A stretch of 64,000 bases of DNA from Polytrichum commune (lineage: Eukaryota; Streptophyta; Polytrichopsida; Polytrichales; Polytrichaceae), in contig OX485804.1 in assembly GCA_950295325.1 (NCBI GenBank), positions 43,080,429 through 43,144,428 of the forward strand, read 5' to 3'. Shown one piece after another: positions 1 through 12,800 of this stretch; within the stretch, counting starts at the first letter, position 1; each line of letters starts with the position of its first letter. The notes under the pieces were generated by a model. The model was not told the origin of the DNA, searched no databases, and saw only the letters and a list, made by a program, of their open reading frames with translations. The translations under genes were made by a program, and so were the position numbers.

Positions 1-6
1 TTGAAG

Positions 7-228
7 GCTTCACACTATGGCCATCCAAGTCGCGAGGCTGTGGGAGTTCATGGCCAAAGGTTTGGGCTTTGGGCTTGGCCTTTGGAGGCTTCACACTATG
101 CCCGGCCAAAGGCTCCAATTCCTATACTTTTTTTTTTTGACTATGTTCAACCTATTTCTTTGGACTCTCAACAAAGTTTGGCCATTCAATCCCATGGCCT
201 TTCGACTTGGACAGCCATAGTGTGAAGC
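7..228. mobile_element. MITE-like inverted repeat, cut by the window edge
   Basis: Positions 7-32 and 203-228 form an inverted repeat around the shared core CTTCACACTATGGC. A third, partial copy of the arm lies near 86-100. On the minus strand the right end reads TAAGGGCCGCTTCACAC, which resembles the ends of the MITE copies at 8358 and 20045. I infer a small PIF/Harbinger-like MITE (GGGCC-type end, TAA target). The left boundary is not visible. Confidence 0.5.
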
Positions 229-586
229 GGCCCTTATGGTGTCGCAATTTAGCAAGGCCCGGCCCGACACCAAAGTGGGGAGGTGATATGGATGGTTGAG
301 CTGAATGCTAATGGAAATTAAATGCTTACACATACCGGTTTGGCCTCGGTGACCAAGGACATGCAAAGCCTAAGGTAGGTGGGGTTAACTCTTGAATGTT
401 CAAACCTTCATATTCCATTTTTGAGCATTTCCAGCATTGAAGAATTTTTTTTGGGTTATGTAGCATAGTAGACTTTGTTTTCTTGAATCCAGTTGTACGG
501 ATGTGAACTAGGCTATCGTATATGTTTGTTGAGAAATATTGAAGTTCAACAAACTACATATGCTAAGTCAGATGGCTTTCATCTGA

Positions 587-602
587 GGGGGGGGGGGGGG
601 GG
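587..602. repeat. Poly-G tract (16 G)
   Basis: This is an uninterrupted G homopolymer. The rest of 233-893 shows no gene or recognisable element. Confidence 0.9.
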
Positions 603-901
603 TGCGACTAGAGAAGTATTTGTTGTTCATGCCAATTAAATGGTTTTATGACCATTTCGGTCATGCCACGAATTTTAGAAAGTTGAAAATTTTGTCATAA
701 TATGTTATGTGGATGACAATTGAGCTACTCTGAAAATTTTGGGGTTTCTTGACCAAATTTAGATGAACTCCGTCACCCTCAAAGTAGAAGGGGCCACATG
801 GGGTCATTTTCGGAGATTTCCCCTTTTTCATGGAGCAAGCAACATGTGCACTCATTGTTTTCTTCCAATATCCATCCCGTCAAGTTGTGCACAACCGTCA
901 C

Positions 902-1824
902 CAGGCCATAAATTTGACACCCTAGCCAAATTTCCAGGGGACACCCTCTCCCAAATTTTGGGTGTCCCAAGGACACCCTGCTCCAATTTTTGGGTGTCCT
1001 CATAATTTCTCTTAAATTTTTTTTTGTCAAAATAGGTACAATTTTGAAAAATATATAATATCATTTCAAAATTTCAATTAAAAATCAAAAAAATCACTAC
1101 ATATCATAACTTGCAATGCAAATCAAACCTACAAGCGGCGGCCTTTCATAGCACACCACTTTACCCATACTTGTTCAAAGTCAATGGCCTCTATGGGGAT
1201 TTTTGCCATTGCAACTCTCATTTGTGCTTCCAAAGTCTCTAATACCAAACTACACCGTAAAGTAGATTTAATATGATTTTGAGTAGAAAATCCTCTCTCA
1301 CAAGAAGCCTCGCCATGTTCCTAGTTAGTCTCGCTCTCCATTCACCGTCCTAGCTCCCGGTTACAAAGGAAATTGCAAGAGCAAAGTTGAACTTAAGTAT
1401 GTGAGTGAGTGTAGGAAGTTCTCCTACTGTTATGGGTTATGTTTTCCGGATACTTGAGCTGCACTTTATAGTACTCAAGTAATACATGTCATTTCAATTT
1501 CTAGTGTGTTAATTGATGTGTGATTTTTTTCTTCACAAGTCATAGTACGTGTCAATTTCTAGAATGTGCGTGTCAATTGACGTGCATTTTTTTTTTGTGC
1601 AAGTTTTTGCGTGTCAAAAAAGAAAAACTTGCAAAAACTTTGTCAAACATATACGTTGATAGGCCCTACAAGTACAGGGGACACCCTGAATTTTTTTTGG
1701 GTGTAAAAAGGACACCCTTGTAGGATTTTTGGGTGTCCTCGGGGACACCCTGTTTGAGATTTGGGTGTCCTAGGACACTCTAGGAAGCAAAATACACCCC
1801 CCAGGGTGTCAATTTTATGCCCTG
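902..1824 (-). mobile_element. Decayed hAT transposon with 8-bp target duplication
   Basis: The element begins CAGGCCATAAATTTGACACC and its other end, read on the minus strand, begins CAGGGCATAAAATTGACACC. It is flanked on both sides by the 8-bp direct repeat ACCGTCAC (894-901 and 1825-1832). Eight-base target duplications and CAGGG-type ends are typical of the hAT superfamily. Internally, a minus-strand stretch at about 1140-1316 reads SCERGFSTQNHIKS followed by LEAQMRVAMAKIPIE, which matches the C-terminal dimerisation region of hAT transposases. Subterminal repeats of the GGACACCC/GGGTGTCC type occur inside both ends (about 938-1000 and 1676-1780). No intact transposase frame remains. Confidence 0.85.
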
Positions 1825-1832
1825 ACCGTCAC

Positions 1833-4399
1833 CTTGTCCTAAGGGAAAAAAAAATGCCTACCCAAATTGGGCCTCATATGTAAAAGATATTGGCTCCTAA
1901 ATTTGGCCCCATATGGACAATACAAGGAACTTCCTCCCAAAACAAGCAATGCCAACCTAATGAAAAAATCCTACATGCTTGGAGTATGAGATTTATATAT
2001 GTTATTTTGATCCACATGGTAGTGGGCACCACCCTGCATCCACATCGATTGCCACCTAGTGGGTCGCAAACCCCATTAGTATATTAGGTGGTGACCCATT
2101 TTGGGTAATATGAGCATTGGAGGGTTAAATGGCTCGATTTCTTAATCAAACAGCCTGGATTTGATTGGTATGTGGTTTGGTGAAGAACAAAGAAAAAACA
2201 TCACAAAGACACATGTTTTAGGGAGATTGGACTACATCTTCAAATATTAATAACTACTCTACACTCAACAATGAACACAATTGGGAGGACCTGTGTATTC
2301 AGTTTAGAAATCAACAAACATGCACTTCCGATAATCATAACTAAATCGGGGAGGTCCAATTTTCAATATGGTATTCCTAGATATTTCATCGTAGATTTGC
2401 CAATGCAACACATGTTTTGTTTTGTGAATTTTAATCGTAGAAGTTGGAGAACATGAAAAATGAACGAAGTAACACATGCTTTAAACGAAACCTTGAAATG
2501 GTTGATAGCTTGTCAAGGTCTTGGCTCAACTTGAAGTTGCCTTCCCTATTAAAAAGTGAACACAAAGGGACCTTAATAGTGTTATGAAACAACTTTGATG
2601 AGCTCTCTATGAACATCTTAACCCATCCTAAACTTCCACAGGAAAAAATATCATATATACACCAATTAGATGTTGAAATAAGATCACACATTCATGATTG
2701 AATGTCTCGATGGTCTCAAGACACATGGTCTTCCATGTGTGAGACCATGCTACTCCAAAGCACATTGTAATACATAATCAATGCATATATCAATAATTAT
2801 TTTGAAGGAATAAATTCCTATGTGTGATTCTGATGTCATAAGTGTATTCACACCAACTCTTTGGAATTTTATGATGCACCGATCTCATATAACTACATCA
2901 AATATCTAAATGGCATTGAAATTGGTGTGCCATTTTAACTAAGTAGGACGGTTTTACCAACTAATCATGTAGTAACATGTGTCATATGACAACCTCTAAT
3001 TGTCACCTAGTGAATGTGGATCAATGATATGAAATAGTGTGGTCCACACTAACACTAAGTTAACTTATTTGGGGTGCCACCTCAAAATTCACCTTGAAGG
3101 TATGTGGGCCTTACTCTTGATTGGAGAATATGGCACTGCTTGTAGTGATGTACGGTCACGGAAAGGACACATGTTACAACGAAACTGGACTATGTGGTCA
3201 ACCTTGACATCAACCATTCTAGGTTTAACATGCACTCAACAAGAAGGTCCGCTTTAGACGAGCGCCCGGAAAAAGCATGAATAGTGACACCTCATCCAGT
3301 CTTTCGTCCCTCCAAAGTGCTTTCACATCATCAGGCCGTTGTGTGTGCTGACTAGTTCATCAGATGATGCTTCAGGCTTGCCGGCGACCTTACTTGAACA
3401 AGCAGAAGCGTTCCTCCACATGAAAAGGTTGGAGCCAACCACCCCCCAAGTGAGACCCAAAACTTCTCCATCTTGTCCATTGAGGTGGTTACATTGATTG
3501 GTGACATGGCATGTTGATGAAGTGGAAAAATCCTAGGCCTGAACAACGCATTGAATAAAGTTGTCATTTCAACCAATGACTTTTGACAATCTTTTATATA
3601 TGCCCTCGTTTAAGCCGGGCCTAAGAAGGCCTAGATGATCACTTCAAAAATAGAAAAAGAAAAAGTTTGTTTTGCCTTCTTCTATCTTTTACATCCAATC
3701 AACTCTGAATTTGAAACTTAAAATGACGATCTTTGTGATTTGTGAATGTTAAGCGAATGAGACAATTCCGGGTGAGGGTCAAATATGTTTGTGAGGTTGG
3801 AAGTGCTCACAATATGTGGCCATATACCTTGCCTTATATGAGAGGCCTGTTTGTATGCAATTACAATTCTAATTATAGTGGGAAAGTACACACTCATATA
3901 TATATAGAGAGAGAGAGATATATGGGCGCACATTTTTAATACTAACTAAAGTTCCAAATTTTACTTTAGTGCCTATACCGCAAGTATCAAGTATTCCTTG
4001 TGAACAACCATTCAAAAGTCATCTCTGGGCTGGCACCATCATCAGTTATGCCATGATCATACAAGCCGCAATATCCACAGCTACTAGCATTGTACCTTTA
4101 TCCAAATAGGCATGTTGCTTGCCGAAGCTGAATTGAGGTCTCAACTTTTATTAAACACTCCAACCAATCACCATGTGACACATGGCACCCTCGCTTCATT
4201 AAATAATTTACTTCATCGGGAAGGCCCTTTTCCACAACCTAAGTTATAGGGCACGCGCATGGGGCTACTGCGGTCACTTACTTTTCGAAGAATATTACAT
4301 ATAGACAATCACCAACCACTCAAGACCTTAAAGTGTGTTAAAGTGGACTTTCAACTAACTAAGCTAGCGTTGGAATTCCAACCTGGGCACTTCCATTGG
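1833..4399. other. Intergenic, no gene recognised
   Basis: Only short ORFs occur here. One small imperfect hairpin is visible at 2710-2748 (ATGGTCTCA...GAGACCAT, with an ACACATGG/CCATGTGT stem). Confidence 0.6.
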
Positions 4400-4762
4400 T
4401 CTTCTGTCCAGAACTTCATGTCAGCGGCGGTGCTGACCCTGGACGCCGTCCAGCGGACAGAGGGGACCCACGGAGTCCCTCCCCTCCAGGATTCTGGGCG
4501 CGCGGCTGAAGGACGCCGACGCCGTCCGGCGGGCGGTTGCGTGTCGCTCGCTGGGAATGTCTGGAACCGGAGGCTTTTGAGAGTCTTCACGGAGATGCAG
4601 CAGGATTCCTGTCGCGGCGGAAGAAGATGGAGGGGCGTGGAGATTGAGGTCGCAGATTTCTTGGGTCCATGTCTCGGGAGGATCTTGGATTCATACGGGT
4701 ACTGCAGCCCAGCGCAGCCCAGCCCGGTGGGTCGGTGGACTCAGCCCGGTTGTGTTGTGTAG
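4400..4762 (+). other. GC-rich island, possible distal 5' exon/promoter of AZG gene
   Basis: About 340 bases stand out as GC- and CpG-rich in otherwise AT-rich DNA. An open frame of 167 codons runs 4259-4762, but the peptide resembles nothing I recognise and open frames are expected in GC-rich DNA. The next supported gene in this direction is the AZG permease, whose first coding exon is preceded by a good splice acceptor (ending at 6822). An upstream untranslated exon here is therefore plausible but unproven. Confidence 0.3.
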
Positions 4763-6876
4763 GTGAAGATTGCATCATTAAAAGCTGTTTCGTTTGAATC
4801 CGTTCCGGCTTCATTCATGCTCCCGGCGTGGGGTGTTTTCGTGTGGGTTCGAGCAGTTTCGGAGAGGAAGTGGGTTTGGTGATTGGGTTGGAGATGAATC
4901 TCCAGTGGAGGAAACTAAGGTCCTCGATTAGGACTTGGTTTGGGTGATCGTCGAGGTTTGCAACGTTGCTGATACTGGGCTTAATTTGTGGATTTTTACA
5001 GCGACAACATTACTTCATCCTCGATCACCGAGTGAACCGTTGTGAGTTTCCGATTTTCTTTCAGTAGTGATGAGGAATTGTTTCCTTCCAGTGGGTCCAG
5101 ACATAAAGCACGGGGGATAAGACTTGATCCCGGGTTGTGTATCGAAAATAAAAAACGAATCCTGTCCGTATGCAGCATAAAGTCCGGAATCTGGGTTGAG
5201 GTTGGTAAATCATGTGAAATAAGGTACTATCTCGCACTTCGAAGCAGGCTGGAGTTCCAGCATTTTTGTTCCCGCAGGTTTAGATTATCCCCTTACCAAG
5301 TACCACCTTCCGAGGTAAGCGAAGCTCCAGTCATGTGCTTTTGTAAGACTTTTTCCAGAACCAATGCGATACAATTCTTAATTCTTCCTCTTGGGTCACT
5401 AGATTTTTGTAGGTTGGTTACACTCGACCCTCTGTAGCTTGTGACGATGATTAACTCAGTCCAAAATAATATTATGAACTTCAGGAAAAGTCTGGAGAGG
5501 AGACTGGGAAGTCAATTCCTTTCTTGTCCTTGTCATCATCATCACTCCATTCATGCAATGGTAGATTGATAGGAGCGAATTCTTTCTTTCTTTCTTGTTG
5601 CAATGAATTGTGCTGGCTAGTTTCATCACAATCACCCCGCTTGCTTTTCTCGAACCCCAAGTTTCTTGTGCGCATTCTCTCGTCTGTGCTGTGGTTAGTC
5701 TGTTTTTCGAAACGCTTAGAGGGCGGAAGTTTTTCAAGATTGTTTCTTCTTAGAAGCAACGATGATGTCGGGGTAGGCTAGCAATGCCTCAGGTGCACAG
5801 GTGTCAATCTGGAATTTAAGTCGAGGCTGAAACGTGCAGACAACGAAAGTAGCCATAAATATCCCAAAACCCTCCGACCGGGTAGTTCTCATTTCTGGAA
5901 TCTCATCCAGATTTGCTCACACTGGATCCATTTCTGAAGATTTGAGGCTCTTATAGTTTGTGCTGGGTTTCTTATGCCAGAAGCTGTTGATATGCTCTCC
6001 AGGTGGAAACTCTGGGCTAGGTTGAATCTTGCAGTTAACCAAGAGCTATAGAAAATTTTTCGGAACACCAGAACCCAACTCACAATTACCTCAAACCCCT
6101 CCTCTCAGAAGGCATATCGACAGGAGATGTATTGGCCATGAGTGGTTTTCCACAAGTCCAACCTGCACCTCACGTATATTCGGATTGGATTGGATTGGGT
6201 TGATTGTGTGGTGCCTGCAAAGTAGTCTAAAAGGTTCTACGTTCATCAGGTATGATAATAGTTAATAATGTTGCAGCAAATCTATAAACCTTAGTTATGG
6301 GGATTATTACCAGAGTTCGGAAGAGTTTGACCTGAGGTAGGAAAGTGCAACTCTTGTAGATCACTTCTAGTGCCTCTAATGAATTCATGAATTGTATTAA
6401 GACGAAGAGGAGCAACACCTCGGAAAGAGGGCATTGAGAGGAATCCATTGATACCATGTGTGTCTGATTTAGAAAATGTTTACACTTACACATATCATTC
6501 ATAGGATTTATTAGAAGCAAAATTTTCAAGTTGGGGTCACCATTCAGACACACTAGTCATTTATTTTATTTCACTTCTTGAGAAACAATGACAAATTTCT
6601 TATAATTTTTAGTCTTATTTAAATTTCTTATAGTGTGACAGCACCTCCTTTGAAAATAATGCTCGATAAAAATATGTTCCAAACCGGCTTGTTGCCATCC
6701 TGGATTCTAAATCCTTGCATATTGATGATCCCAGAGACACGTGATGGGCAAAGAAGATTTGAGACTTTTATAAAGTATCCTAATTTCTCTTCACATGCCC
6801 AATCTGTCTATGTCCTCTCCAGGTGGATCCCAAGATTCAAGAGAAATTCAAGCTAATTTATAGTGAATTTGGAGGG
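4763..6876 (+). other. Probable 5' leader/introns upstream of AZG start
   Basis: No coding exon is recognised. A pyrimidine-rich acceptor ending CTCTCCAG at 6822 precedes an open segment (6823-6876) leading into the AZG start codon. This suggests the transcript begins further upstream and is spliced in its leader. Confidence 0.35.
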
Positions 6877-9800
6877 ATGGCAAGCTTTTTCCGGCGTGCT
6901 GGCCGGGCATACTCGAGATCTCTGGAAACTCTCAATGCAAAGGTCGCAGCAAGTGTGGTGGGAAAGGTGTGTTTTACATTGCGCCAGAGTATTTTGAAAT
7001 TTGTATTGATTTCCTCAAGCATATTTATTCTCACTCAAATCTAATGCTTGCTGGAATTTTCTGGGAAAGGTGGGTGTACTATTATAAGCTACAACACTCT
7101 AGAACCATCATCCAGCACCTTCACATCATGATGCTCTTGTAAAAGGATTAGGTCACCTACCAGCTCTTCTTATAACTTGAAGTCCGCAAGGTTGATTTTA
7201 CATGAAGCTACAGCATTAAAGAGACTAGTATTCCTACAGAATGTACACCTATTGTTATTGGAATCCTATGCTTGTTCGGTTTTGGGAAATGCGGGATTCA
7301 CATTCTAAGCTTCAACATTCTTAAAACAATATCCAGCACCATCATCAGGCTCTCCTGATGGTCGTCTTGGGCCATCTACCAATATCACATGTTTTGAACT
7401 GTTTTCATAGCTTTAAGTAGTTCACATAACATTTCTTAGCCTCATGCTCCCTCATCCTTTTGATTAAAAGAGATGTCATGTTTCCTGGGGAGCTTGCCGT
7501 GGCACTAAATTTAAGTTGTCAGTTTTTGAAAATCACAACATGTTTATTCCCATGTTGAATAACATGTTTAATCTCTTGTGAAGGGTAAGTGGTAGGCGGA
7601 ACTTGATAATGTCATGAAGGTGGTTTTAAAATGAAGCTACAATAGTAAATGAGTGTTCTTTACGAATGCATGTACATTTGTATATTCAAATTTTGTTTAC
7701 ATCCTTATAGAAATGTGGCTTTTACAATCTAAGCTTTAGTTTTTTCAAACAATTTTTTAAGACCTTAGCATCCTCATGTTTCCGTGATGATTGTTTTGAA
7801 TCATCTATTAAAGTCCACCACCAAAATGTGACACTAGTCCGTACGCAAAGAGACTCGTCATTCACACTTGCTTCCCCATGAAGCTGATGTTTCTATCTAT
7901 CTATCTATTCCAAGTTGGCTTGAACCCATGGCTTGAACCCATGGCCTTAACCTAGATCCCATGGGAACTCTGAGGGTAAGTTGCCTAAGGCCACAATAAT
8001 GCTCGGATGGGTGTACTTCCTAGCACTTGATGTCTGGTGCACCAATCATGGTGGGGGTGTCCAGGTGAACTGGATATTTCCAACCAACCATGTGGGAACC
8101 TAGGGGCTTGCCCTTGGGGGGAAGGAGATAGGTGTCGGCCGGCTTGTCCACGCTCATTGAAGGTGCTCACCTTCGAAAGGAGGCAATAGTCTTTGGGGTC
8201 AGACCCTCTAATCTCATGATGCCCGTTTGCGATTACATGTAGATTTAGACCAACTCGAAAATGCAGCAACCCCATAATCCACACCAGTGGCAACATTGGA
8301 GTTGTAGTTTTCTTTCTTTACATAACCCTATATCCATCGATCCATCTATCCATCTTAGGGCCACTTCACACATGGGCCAAGAGTTGTGTCCATGATTTTG
8401 TGAGAGCCCAAAACAAACTGTTCAAAGGCTGTCCCAAGGCACCTCCAATCGTGTGGTCACGGACCATCAAGTGTAGTGTGTAAGTCATATGTGACCGTGC
8501 CCTCAACCAAATGTTATTTCAATGAATTTTTATTCATGTAGGTCCTCACGCATGATAAAATAGAATAAATGAATGGTTGTGAGCGTTTGGAATGCCATGG
8601 TCTCCCGGTTTTGTGTTAGACCTACCTCCAAGACATGGTTTTTGAAAATAGTCCAAATGACCACGAAACATGATCCATTCGGTGCCGTGTAGGAATCCAT
8701 GTAGGCTTTACATCCCATCTTGCATTCACATACACCGTTGGTCCCTAGTGAGAAGTGAACTTGGACTGGCTCCGCCTGTTCCAGCAATGAGAGTGCTTTG
8801 AAGTGTAATGGTCACATGCTCCCAGTCTCATGTGTGAAGTGGCCATTTGATCAATGTGGGTCCTCTACCCACATAATCTCACAAACTTTGAACCATTTCT
8901 TGTTCGAGCGTTGTTTCTTGCAGTACTTCAAGCTCGAGGAGCGCAACACGTACTTCACCCAAGAGCTCCGCGCGGGCACCGCCACCTTCCTCACCATGGC
9001 CTACATCCTGGCGGTGAACGCGAGCATCCTGACGGACTCCGGCGGCCCCTGCAGCGTCTCCGACTGCATCTCCCTGTGCAGCGACACCAGCATCGACCCC
9101 AGCAACTGCGTTGCGTCGGGGCTGTCGCTGGTGGCCCCGACCGAGGCTTGCAAATTCGCCCCCGTCAACCCGGGCTACACCAGCTGCCTCACCACGGTGC
9201 GCAAGGACCTCATCGTCGCCACGGCCGCCGCCTCCTTGATCGGCTGCTTCATCATGGGCATGTTTGCAAACTTGCCGCTCGCATTGGCTCCCGGGATGGG
9301 CACCAATGCCTACTTCGCCTACTCGGTCGTCGGGTACGATTGAAATCCACCCCCAATCCCTCCCTCCCTCCCTCCGCCTACACTCACTATGGTATTTCGT
9401 GTCACATGGTGTTGTATGGTCAGTATGGTAACTTTTCAGACGACGTCTCTTATAAATAAGTGAACAAATGTTGTCATGGATGATGGGTGAGGTCATCCAT
9501 TGGCCAAAACCCCTACCATCTCTTGTCAGCAACTCGTGATGAAATATTGTCATGGGTGATTGAAATTTGGATGAGAAATCACTTGGTAAGTGATAGTAAT
9601 TCACACCTTGTACAACCACTAGCCCACGCACTTTTTGGGCTAGCGGCTAACCCAATAGCTAAGAGTTATGATTGAAAACAAAACTTGAAAAAAATGGGCT
9701 AGCCCAACTATAGCTAGATCGAGGCCTGAAAAATATGGGCTAGCCTAGCTAGTTATTAGCTAGCTAAAGATAGGTCAAGTAGCTCAATCGGCTCAAGCTA

Positions 9801-12800
9801 AGGCCCAACCACACCTGACTTTAGGGCATTATGGTTTTAAATGCTAAAACCTAGAATGCCTCGCTTGGCAGAAGCATGCCCTGCTTTGCTAGCATCCAAG
9901 CTTGGATCAAGTGGGCTAGAATGTGACTTCAGCAGTCTAAATGATATCATCACCCCAAAGAGATCATCGCTTGGGGGAGGATTTGTAGAGGCGTTGATGA
10001 TGTTGAAGTTGAACAAGCATCTAATGCCATATGATCCTGAAAAAAATGATCTTGCTAGACAATTCCGATTGAAAGAATCACATTCCAAAACGCCCTATTT
10101 TCAATGAGGAGCTATAGATAGAGGATGATGACGGTTCGTTGGTAGAGAATGGCGAGCAACAAGAATTAGACATTGAGTGATTTCGGCTTATATGAAATAT
10201 GATTGAATTGATGAAACGACGCCTCCTTGAATTCAACATATGAGCTAGTTGAGCTAGCTTTTTAGGTCAGCTAGCCTAGCTATGGCTAGATCGAGGCTTG
10301 AAAATATGGGCTAGCCCAACTATGGCTAGATCGAAGCCTAAAAAATATGGGCTAGCCCGGCAATGGCTAGATCGAGGCCTGAATAAAATGGACTAGCCCA
10401 ACTAGCTGATGGGCTATAAAAGGTCTGTAGTAATTGCAACACTATAAATCTATAATCCCCAGCCCCCCACCCCAATTTTTTTTTTAACAATTTTTAAATT
10501 TTTTACAAGGAATGACAAATAATGTTGGGTTAACATTTAGTGTTGGTGACACTGTATTGCGGTTTACAACTAGTATTGAGCAAGACAATTAGAATCGGTG
10601 ACACTAAATATCGTATTTAGTGTAGTTCTCCATGTCACAACTGGCCGCCACTTGAACGCTCAAGCGCGGGGGGTCACTCCTTTGTAGACATATTAACCAC
10701 TCAAGATATAAAGTAATGTTCAAATTCAAGGGAAATTTCACATATTTGATGAATGTATTCAAATTATGTAGTCATTTTTTAAAGTAAAATTCCAGTACCC
10801 TACATGCTTGTAATTTTTTTCTTGATACACTAGAATCACTTCATCCATTTCTGCATTCGTCTTTGCTGTTTGTTACTGCACTTATTTGGTAGGACCTTTC
10901 CAGAGTATACCCGTGTATCGAAGGGCGTTTACCCTGTTAATCCATCCGTGACATTCGCAATGACACACTTGTGATTTCTAACAGGTACCATGGTGGAGGC
11001 AGCATCCCTTACAAATCGGCACTCGCGGCGGTGCTAATCGAGGGGATCTTGTTCTTGATCATCGCGGCCTTGGGGTTCCGAACCAAGATCGCGAAGCTCA
11101 TCCCACAGCCGGTCCGTTTGTCGACGTCGGCAGCCATCGGACTGTACCTGGCATTCATTGGGTTGCAATCTAGCGAAGGTGTGGGGTTGATCGCTTTCGA
11201 TGGTTCCACCCTCCTCACCTTGGGAGGGTGTCCCAGCGAGGACAGGGTGTCCGTCGCTCCTGTCATTTCCGTCAACGGTAGCACCATCCTCATGCCAGGT
11301 TCTTCCCCAGCTCTCGCTCTTTACCCATCTCCATCTGATTCCATAACATTCTTGAGGTTTGGTGGAGCTCGCACGTAATGCCCCAAAGTTGAGCATTTGA
11401 TGGAGTATCAACTACGTTTTATTCGCATAAATCCCCCATCTCAGCTTGAATCTGAGAAGGAGATGACCAAAACATACCTTTTTCCAGTGGGAAATGCTTG
11501 TGAACTGCATCGCTAGGATTAGAATGCGAACCAATACCAACAGTATTAGCTGTAGAGAGGTTATGTCCTCCTACACAAAACATCTCATTGAGTGTCGCCC
11601 ATACTACTGTTCATCGTCGCTTCGCACGAGTTGTCTTGCAGTAGTGGATGTGACATGACACTTGGTGCTACATGACAAGTCACAAAAACCGCTCTACAAT
11701 TACAACTTTGCGTACCAATTTCAGCGACACACTCAATTAGATATTTAGTGTACTGATCGAAATGTTGGGTCATCCTTTCTTCATCAGACAGACACGTTCC
11801 CACAGCAATGTCCTCGAGTATACCTGATTTGAACAAAATTAAATTGTGCCTATTGTGGAGAGACACAAGGGGAAGACAATATCGCATGTAGGGGTACATA
11901 TCTGGTTGTGTCTGTACCCCTTTGTAATGCATAATCAGCAACAGGATGTCGTGCATTATGCCGCACGTGGAATGTCTGCTAACCAGGCTAACTGACTGAC
12001 TTCCAAGAGTGATTGATTCCTGGACGAGATGGCAGGAGGAACGGTGTCCAGCGCAATTATGTGCACCAGGCATCGCATGATGGATCCCACATTCTGGCTG
12101 GCAATTATTGGGTTTCTCATCATCGCATATGCTCTCATCAAAAACATCAAGGGTGCCATGATCTACGGCATTGTATTTGTGACGGGCGTGTCATGGTTCC
12201 GGCATACGAAGGTACACAGTACATACCTTCGATCACCTGTATGCGACTGTAATTGAGTTGCTGCATTATTTTATTATTTAATATTACTGGAGAAAAATAA
12301 AACGCTTTATATCTTTATTTCCTACCCTGGGTGTGTGAGCTATACTGATAGTGCATCTGGGAAATTAGTGATCGAAATACTATTTTAATTTTTAATTTCT
12401 TAACTCTATGATATTATTGCCACCAAAAGATCTAGAACAAGTTGTTCATCTTGGCATGATTCATTGATAATACTATTCATAGTAGTTTTATTCACTGAAA
12501 TTACATGCACTATTTGTCTTGGCATTATTCGTTGAGAAGCATGTGTTTGCATATAATTTTTTTTAAATCGCTCTCTAAGCACCTTAGAGCATCCACTAAT
12601 TCTCTTGAAGTGCATGGTAAACAAGCATGTGTTCATGAATTTAATTCAACCCTTAATAATTTTGAGACTTAGCAAAATAGCACATGTTTCAGTATAAGCA
12701 CCACACGCACTAAATGGAATAATCAGTGTGGTTGACAATTCCTAGACTACCAATTAGGGAACTGTCATGGATGCCAAGCACATGACCCAACAAATATTTG

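Noticed and set aside
4259-4762. 167-codon open frame as a gene
   Set aside because: It lies in a GC-rich island where stops are rare, has no recognisable domain, and other frames on both strands are also open.
6823-6876. GTG at 6823 as start of the AZG protein (18 extra residues)
   Set aside because: It directly follows a CTCTCCAG splice acceptor, GTG is not a usual start in plants, and the ATG at 6877 gives the normal family N-terminus.
8854-9631. Long overlapping frames on both strands across AZG exon 2
   Set aside because: They are by-products of the GC-rich exon; only the permease frame matches a protein family and continues across introns.
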